Source: an uncultured Bacilli bacterium
GTDB taxonomy: Bacteria > Bacillota_I > Bacilli_A > RF39 > UBA660
Assembly (NCBI GenBank): GCA_947588895.1
Contig: CANQBF010000005.1
Coordinates: forward strand, 1-44,184
Length of the DNA stretch: 44,184 nt
Direction of reading: 5' to 3'
The notes under the pieces: generated by a model
Told to the model about the DNA's origin: nothing
Database searches by the model: none
What the model saw: only the letters and a program-made list of their open reading frames with translations
Program-made: the position numbers and the translations under genes
Shown here: positions 39,744 to 44,184 of the stretch, piece after piece
Layout of the letters: every line of letters starts with the position of its first letter
Position numbering within the stretch: position 1 is the first letter of the stretch

Positions 39744-40877
39744 TTATTTTACCAATTTATTAATCAAATTATTTATTTTAATAACTGATTCATTATTATT
39801 TAATTTTGCTAAATTATCTTTATATTTATCTAAAATACGTGGATTATCTTCTATTTTTAATATAAATCTTTTAAAACGCCATAATCCTCTTACATTAATA
39901 CCATATTTCTTTCTTTTAATAAATCTTGCATTATATTTTTCTTGACCACCAAGTCCTGGAAGCAATAACATTGGTACTTTCATCTCTAAACATTCCGTAA
40001 CTGTTGCTCCACCTGGTTTACTAATAACTAAATCACTGATTTTCATAAGATTTAATATATCACTAGAATATCCTAATACTTTAATATTAGAAATATCATT
40101 TTTCTTAACAAAATTATCGCATTTATCTTTTAATTTATTGTTTTTGCCACAAATAAAGACTATATCAGCATTAACATTTAATTTAGCTAAAGATTTAAAA
40201 TAATCATAATAATACATACTGCCAACTGATGAACCGCCGAAAAATAAATATACTTTTCTATCGCCTTTAATATTATATCTTTTATAGATTTCCATTTTTT
40301 TATCTAAATTAGTTAAACTATTAATATTAAGAGGAAGGCCAAATGGATAAACTTTTTTGCCATCAACACCTCTTGCAATTAATTCTTCTTTTACCATTTC
40401 ATTCCCAACAATATAGCCATCTTCTAAAGAACGATTTCGAGTCCAACATTCATGAGTTCTATAATCCGTTATAATTGTTAATTGTTTTGCATTGATTAAA
40501 CCTAGCTTATTATATAAAGTAATGATGTTACTAGCATAAAAATGTGTAGAAATAACAATATCAGGATTATAAGAAACAATTTCATTTCTTAATTTTTTAT
40601 TATCATAACTTTTTTTAGCAAAATAATTATGACCAATAGTCGATAATTTATGGTCCATTAATTCATAAAAGAAATTAAAAACAAATTCACTTCGATGAGC
40701 TCCGATAAAATTAAATATTTTTATTCCACACCTTCCTAAAAAATTACCATAATCAGTAATATCTAAAAGTTTCACTTCAAAATGAGAATTATTTTCTTTA
40801 ATGTAATTAGCAACATATTCCGCGATTGACTTATGACCTGAACCATATCTAGCATATAAAACTAATAATTTTTTCAT
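39744..40877 (-). CDS. MGDG synthase/UgtP-like glycosyltransferase (GT28, MurG-related)
   Basis: YARYGSGHKSIAEYV, TDYRTHECW, SKPGGATVTECLEMKVPML. Confidence 0.9.
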   Translation of the reverse strand: MKKLLVLYARYGSGHKSIAEYVANYIKENNSHFEVKLLDITDYGNFLGRCGIKIFNFIGAHRSEFVFNFFYELMDHKLSTIGHNYFAKKSYDNKKLRNEIVSYNPDIVISTHFYASNIITLYNKLGLINAKQLTIITDYRTHECWTRNRSLEDGYIVGNEMVKEELIARGVDGKKVYPFGLPLNINSLTNLDKKMEIYKRYNIKGDRKVYLFFGGSSVGSMYYYDYFKSLAKLNVNADIVFICGKNNKLKDKCDNFVKKNDISNIKVLGYSSDILNLMKISDLVISKPGGATVTECLEMKVPMLLLPGLGGQEKYNARFIKRKKYGINVRGLWRFKRFILKIEDNPRILDKYKDNLAKLNNNESVIKINNLINKLVK

Positions 40878-40936
40878 ATTATTTTACTCTCCATTTATAT
40901 TATAACTTCTTTTTAAAAAAATACCAACCATAATTT

Positions 40937-40959
40937 AAAAAAGAACTTTTTTAAAGTTC
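40937..40959 (-). terminator. Terminator of small SOS-linked gene
   Basis: GAACTTT-AAA-AAAGTTC + T6 on minus. Confidence 0.75.
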
Positions 40960-41098
40960 AATTTTTTATTCCTATATAATTATTATTTTGTGGTAATTTA
41001 TTAAGATATGTAACCCGGAGATTAAGGAGCAATACCCCAATCACTAATACTAAATAAAATAAAATTATACCCCCTAAATCTGCAAATTTCTTTTTCAT
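40958..41098 (-). CDS. 46-aa single-TM protein MKKKFADLGGIILFYLVLVIGVLLLNLRVTYLNKLPQNNNYIGIKN, divergent from lexA
   Basis: SD AAGGAGTGATATAC before ATG; own promoter and terminator; not in ORF track (short). Confidence 0.75.
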   Translation of the reverse strand: MKKKFADLGGIILFYLVLVIGVLLLNLRVTYLNKLPQNNNYIGIKN

Positions 41099-41123
41099 GT
41101 ATATCACTCCTTCTTTCACAATT

Positions 41124-41153
41124 ATCTTATCATAAAACGTTTGTTTGTATCAA
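41124..41153 (-). promoter_or_regulatory. Divergent promoter TTGATA-N18-TAAGAT containing LexA-like box AAACGTTTGTTT (41135-41146)
   Basis: Boxes read directly; operator lies in spacer. Confidence 0.65.
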
Positions 41154-41169
41154 GTACTTTTTATCAACT

Positions 41170-41208
41170 AAACATTTGTTTGACATTTACATTTTAATAT
41201 TGTAAAAT
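41170..41208 (+). promoter_or_regulatory. lexA promoter TTGACA-N17-TAAAAT with LexA-like box AAACATTTGTTT (41170-41181) overlapping -35
   Basis: Near-consensus sigma-A boxes; both boxes fit AAAC-N4-GTTT. Confidence 0.75.
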
Positions 41209-41227
41209 GAATACAAGGAGGTCACTT

Positions 41228-41851
41228 ATGAATAATAGTGAATTAACTAAAAGACAAAAAGATGTTTTAGATTTTGTCAAAAAATTTATTGCGGAACACG
41301 GATTTCCACCTTCAGTAAGAGAAATTTGTAGTGGTGTTGGTTTAAATAGTCCTGCTACGGTTTTTGTTCATTTGAAAAACTTAGAAAGTTTAGGTTATAT
41401 TAAAACTACTAGTAACAAATTTAGAACTATTGAAATTATTGGGGAAAATGAATATTTACCTACTAAAGAAGATGTCGTTAAAGTTCCTCTTTTAGGCAAA
41501 ATAACTGCTGGAAATCCAATCACTGCGATTGAACAACCAAATGAATTTTTTGATATACCTGCTTCTTTAATTCCAGCTAAAGAAGAAGTATTTACTTTAC
41601 ACGTTTCTGGTGAAAGTATGGTTAATGCCGGTATTTATGATGGAGATTATGTTATTGTCAAAAAACAAAGTAATGCTAAAAATGGTGATATTGTTGTCGC
41701 TATGACAATGGAAAATGAAGCAACGATTAAAACATTTTATAAAGAAAAAAATCATATTCGATTACAACCTGAAAATGACACGATGAATCCAATTATCCTT
41801 GATAATTGTGTTATATTAGGTATAGCAATTGGTTTGTATCGTAAATTATAA
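41228..41851 (+). CDS. lexA: LexA repressor (start revised from 41207 to 41228)
   Basis: LTKRQKDVLDFVKKFI, GFPPSVREIC, SGESMVNAGIYDGDYVIV; SD AAGGAGG before 41228. Confidence 0.97.
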   Translation: MNNSELTKRQKDVLDFVKKFIAEHGFPPSVREICSGVGLNSPATVFVHLKNLESLGYIKTTSNKFRTIEIIGENEYLPTKEDVVKVPLLGKITAGNPITAIEQPNEFFDIPASLIPAKEEVFTLHVSGESMVNAGIYDGDYVIVKKQSNAKNGDIVVAMTMENEATIKTFYKEKNHIRLQPENDTMNPIILDNCVILGIAIGLYRKL

Positions 41852-41856
41852 AAAAG

Positions 41857-41890
41857 AAAGGTTCACTTTTAACTGCTGTGAACCTTTTAA
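41857..41890. terminator. Bidirectional terminator between lexA and convergent gene
   Basis: AAAGGTTCAC...GTGAACCTTT stem, 10-bp arms. Confidence 0.75.
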
Positions 41891-42849
41891 TTTCTTTTTA
41901 ATATTTTACTTTTATTATGTGACTTCAATAATATTTTTTGTAATTTTCCACTTAATTTATCATAGTCATTAGCATAATTACTTAAAAATTCAACATATTC
42001 GCATTGTAAATCATTATTGAATTGCGTAAATTTTCGAGTAAAACAATAAATAAAGAAAATATTTTGTGTATCCAATATCAATTTTCCTAATTCATTTATT
42101 TCTTCTTTTGTGAAATCTAAATATGAAAAATTAACCATTATTACTTTATTATTATTTTTAACAAGTTTCCTAATTATATTTTTATAAACATATAGTTTAT
42201 CTAAATCATTAAAATAAGTATTATTACGATTAATACAATATAAAAATTTAGCTATTATTTCATTATTTTTTGATTGTAAAATACTATCAATTAAAGTATA
42301 TTTTAAATTTTCTTTGCATATTTCATTAATTTCCAAACGATTTATGATATTTTCTATAAACATAGTTATATGGATAAATATTGAAGCTTTTCCAATGCCA
42401 TCAACTAACAACTTAGATATTTTTAATTTAAAATTATTATCTAAATGACTATCTCTTATAAATTCCCCATATAAATAAATATTTAAACTATCGCCTAATT
42501 CAATTATTTTTTTAGCTAATAATTCTAAATCATCTAAAGTAACCGTATAAGGAATACCATTTTTACATAACGCAGATATAAACATTCTAGTACCTAAATT
42601 ATTATTTACTTTATTAATGTTTTTTATTAGTATTTTTTTATTATAACTATGTAAATATAAAATGGCATCATATATATATATATTTAATTCTTTTTCTTCA
42701 CATATCATATTTATAACAAATAAATCATTTAGTTTACCTTTTGTTATTTCGTTGTTTACAGCAAGGAAATTTTTTTCATTATCTATTAAATTTTTTACGT
42801 AATTTTGTAATATTTTCATTTTTTGAGTCACCAGCAAGTATTGTACCAT
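41887..42849 (-). CDS. Hypothetical protein
   Basis: Long ORF; start may be MKILQNYVKN. Confidence 0.65.
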   Translation of the reverse strand: MVQYLLVTQKMKILQNYVKNLIDNEKNFLAVNNEITKGKLNDLFVINMICEEKELNIYIYDAILYLHSYNKKILIKNINKVNNNLGTRMFISALCKNGIPYTVTLDDLELLAKKIIELGDSLNIYLYGEFIRDSHLDNNFKLKISKLLVDGIGKASIFIHITMFIENIINRLEINEICKENLKYTLIDSILQSKNNEIIAKFLYCINRNNTYFNDLDKLYVYKNIIRKLVKNNNKVIMVNFSYLDFTKEEINELGKLILDTQNIFFIYCFTRKFTQFNNDLQCEYVEFLSNYANDYDKLSGKLQKILLKSHNKSKILKRN

Positions 42850-42927
42850 ACTAATAAATAAAGCTCAAGAAAAACTAGTAAATGCTAAATAAACTTTTTT
42901 TAGAAAAAATATTTTTATTCCAATTTC

Positions 42928-43048
42928 CTTTTGACATTTGGTTCCGGTTTTTATGAAAAAGAACGATTGCTGAATCGACTACATTTCGCTTTGCTTCATT
43001 TCGTTCTTTCACTTTTTCAGTTTACCATAAACCACCAAATGTCAAAAG
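42928..43048. repeat. 121-bp nested inverted-repeat element
   Basis: CTTTTGACATTTGGT (42928-42942) / ACCAAATGTCAAAAG (43034-43048); inner AAAGAACGA (42958-42966) / TCGTTCTTT (43001-43009). Confidence 0.8.
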
Positions 43049-43086
43049 TTTTCTCGGCATAAACTTGTTTTTTTTTATAATTGATG

Positions 43087-43827
43087 TCAACATATAAAAA
43101 TTCTTGTAAACAATTCATTTATATCTTTAATTTTTATTTTAAAAGCAACTCCATGTGTATTCATTTCAGGATTTCCTAAAATACTTTTACCATCTTTCAT
43201 ATAAATAGATATATGAATTTTATCTTTTTTTATTAAATTTAAAAAGTCAAAAAAACTTGTTAATTTATAGCCTTCCATTTTTAAATATTTATAATATAAT
43301 TTATCGTTATATTTATATGGATATCCATAAACAATTGCTAAATTTTGTAACTTTGTTTTTAATTTCTTTTCTAATTCTTTAAATTCCCAATAACAAACAT
43401 TTTCTATAAATAAACCATTATAATACGCTTCCATATAAACCCTTGTATCTAAATAATTAACTTTTAATTTAAATTCATATCCATTAACATTTCTTGTATA
43501 ATGTGAAAAAACACTTCTACAAAAGTATAATTCATCATTAAATTCATTTTTATAATATCCGTATTTTTCCAAAATATATCTAGTTGCATAGACTCCATTT
43601 CTTAAAGGTGAGCAAGTAAATAATGTCAATGGAGTAACTGTATAACCCAATTTGCATTTTATTTCAACACTTCCGAAATCCGGCTTACATTCTTGATCTT
43701 CTGGCTTATTTAACAAAGTTTCAAATGTATACCCTAATCCTGAAGTCCCTTTGCGCATTGATTCTATTAATCCGGCTTCTCTTATTTTTTTAAATTCATT
43801 TATCAATTTTTTAAAATCATCATTCAT
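43087..43827 (-). CDS. MvaI/BcnI-family type II restriction endonuclease-like protein
   Basis: GTSGLGYTFETLLN and PD-(D/E)xK-like CKPDFGSVEIKCK. Confidence 0.75.
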   Translation of the reverse strand: MNDDFKKLINEFKKIREAGLIESMRKGTSGLGYTFETLLNKPEDQECKPDFGSVEIKCKLGYTVTPLTLFTCSPLRNGVYATRYILEKYGYYKNEFNDELYFCRSVFSHYTRNVNGYEFKLKVNYLDTRVYMEAYYNGLFIENVCYWEFKELEKKLKTKLQNLAIVYGYPYKYNDKLYYKYLKMEGYKLTSFFDFLNLIKKDKIHISIYMKDGKSILGNPEMNTHGVAFKIKIKDINELFTRIFIC

Positions 43828-44069
43828 AATATTCCCCCTAAAAATTGTTTTAACATAAAATTATTAAATATTTTGTCATATTTTGTCTAAAAATTACTTA
43901 TTTAAAAAAAATAAAAAAATATCTGAAAATTTTTAAGTTTATTTATTATAATGTAAAATTTAAAAATCGATAAAAATGGTAATGATAAAAATTGATAATT
44001 TTTATTATCCTCAATAAATACAAACAAATTTTACTTTTTATTTATTGACATTTTTTACTTAAAGGCATT

Positions 44070-44100
44070 AAAAAAGATTTACTATAAAAGTAAATCTTTT
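44070..44100 (-). terminator. Terminator after tRNA-Lys
   Basis: AAAGATTTAC/GTAAATCTTT + T-tract on minus. Confidence 0.8.
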
Positions 44101-44110
44101 CGTGTCTAAA

Positions 44111-44184
44111 TGGTGTCTCGTTGGAGATTTGAACTCCAGACCCTTCGATTAAAAGTCGAATGCTCTACCGACTGAGCTAACGAG
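44111..44184 (-). tRNA. tRNA-Lys(UUU), 5' end about 2 nt outside window
   Basis: CTCGTTAGCTCAGTCGGTAGAGCATTCGACTTTTAATCGAAGGG...ACACCA; anticodon TTT. Confidence 0.95.

Noticed and set aside
41207-41227. Upstream ATG for LexA at 41207
   Set aside because: It overlaps the -10 box and SD; the 41228 ATG follows AAGGAGG and gives a canonical LexA N-terminus.
43977-44010. AT-rich imperfect hairpin GGTAATGATAAAAATT/AATTTTTATTATCC upstream of the endonuclease gene
   Set aside because: Low-complexity AT-rich inverted repeat; weak evidence for function.

Overview
AT-rich window from a low-GC Firmicutes/Mollicutes-like bacterium. It is mostly chromosomal housekeeping genes on the minus strand. A T-box leader precedes hisS-aspS-asnS-gatCAB. 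A relA-dtd-comN-spoVB block recalls the Bacillus order. Also present: mnmA, holA, comEC, comEA, ftsW/rodA, trmD-rimM-trmH, a YgjP-type metalloprotease, an MGDG-synthase/UgtP-like glycosyltransferase and lexA. Two tRNAs (Ser-GCU, Lys-UUU) and many intrinsic terminators are visible. There is no rRNA, CRISPR array, transposase or reverse transcriptase in the window. Accessory content worth attention: (1) a surface protein (16880..18484) with a G8 homopolymer in its promoter spacer, suggesting phase variation, and a compositionally odd C-ending-codon patch just before a GARPV motif and a small hairpin, resembling a diversity-generating-retroelement (DGR) variable region; (2) three proteins sharing one TM + 'GTTYAYY' extracellular module with different C-termini, one a large BspA/DUF285 repeat protein; (3) an unannotated 46-aa single-TM protein divergent from lexA, with a LexA-like box in each promoter; (4) a small hydrophobic-peptide locus resembling a type I toxin-antitoxin system; (5) a transketolase-like and a ZnuA-like protein that seem to lack canonical active/metal-site residues; (6) several structured intergenic elements. 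All calls come from reading the sequence; no database search was run.
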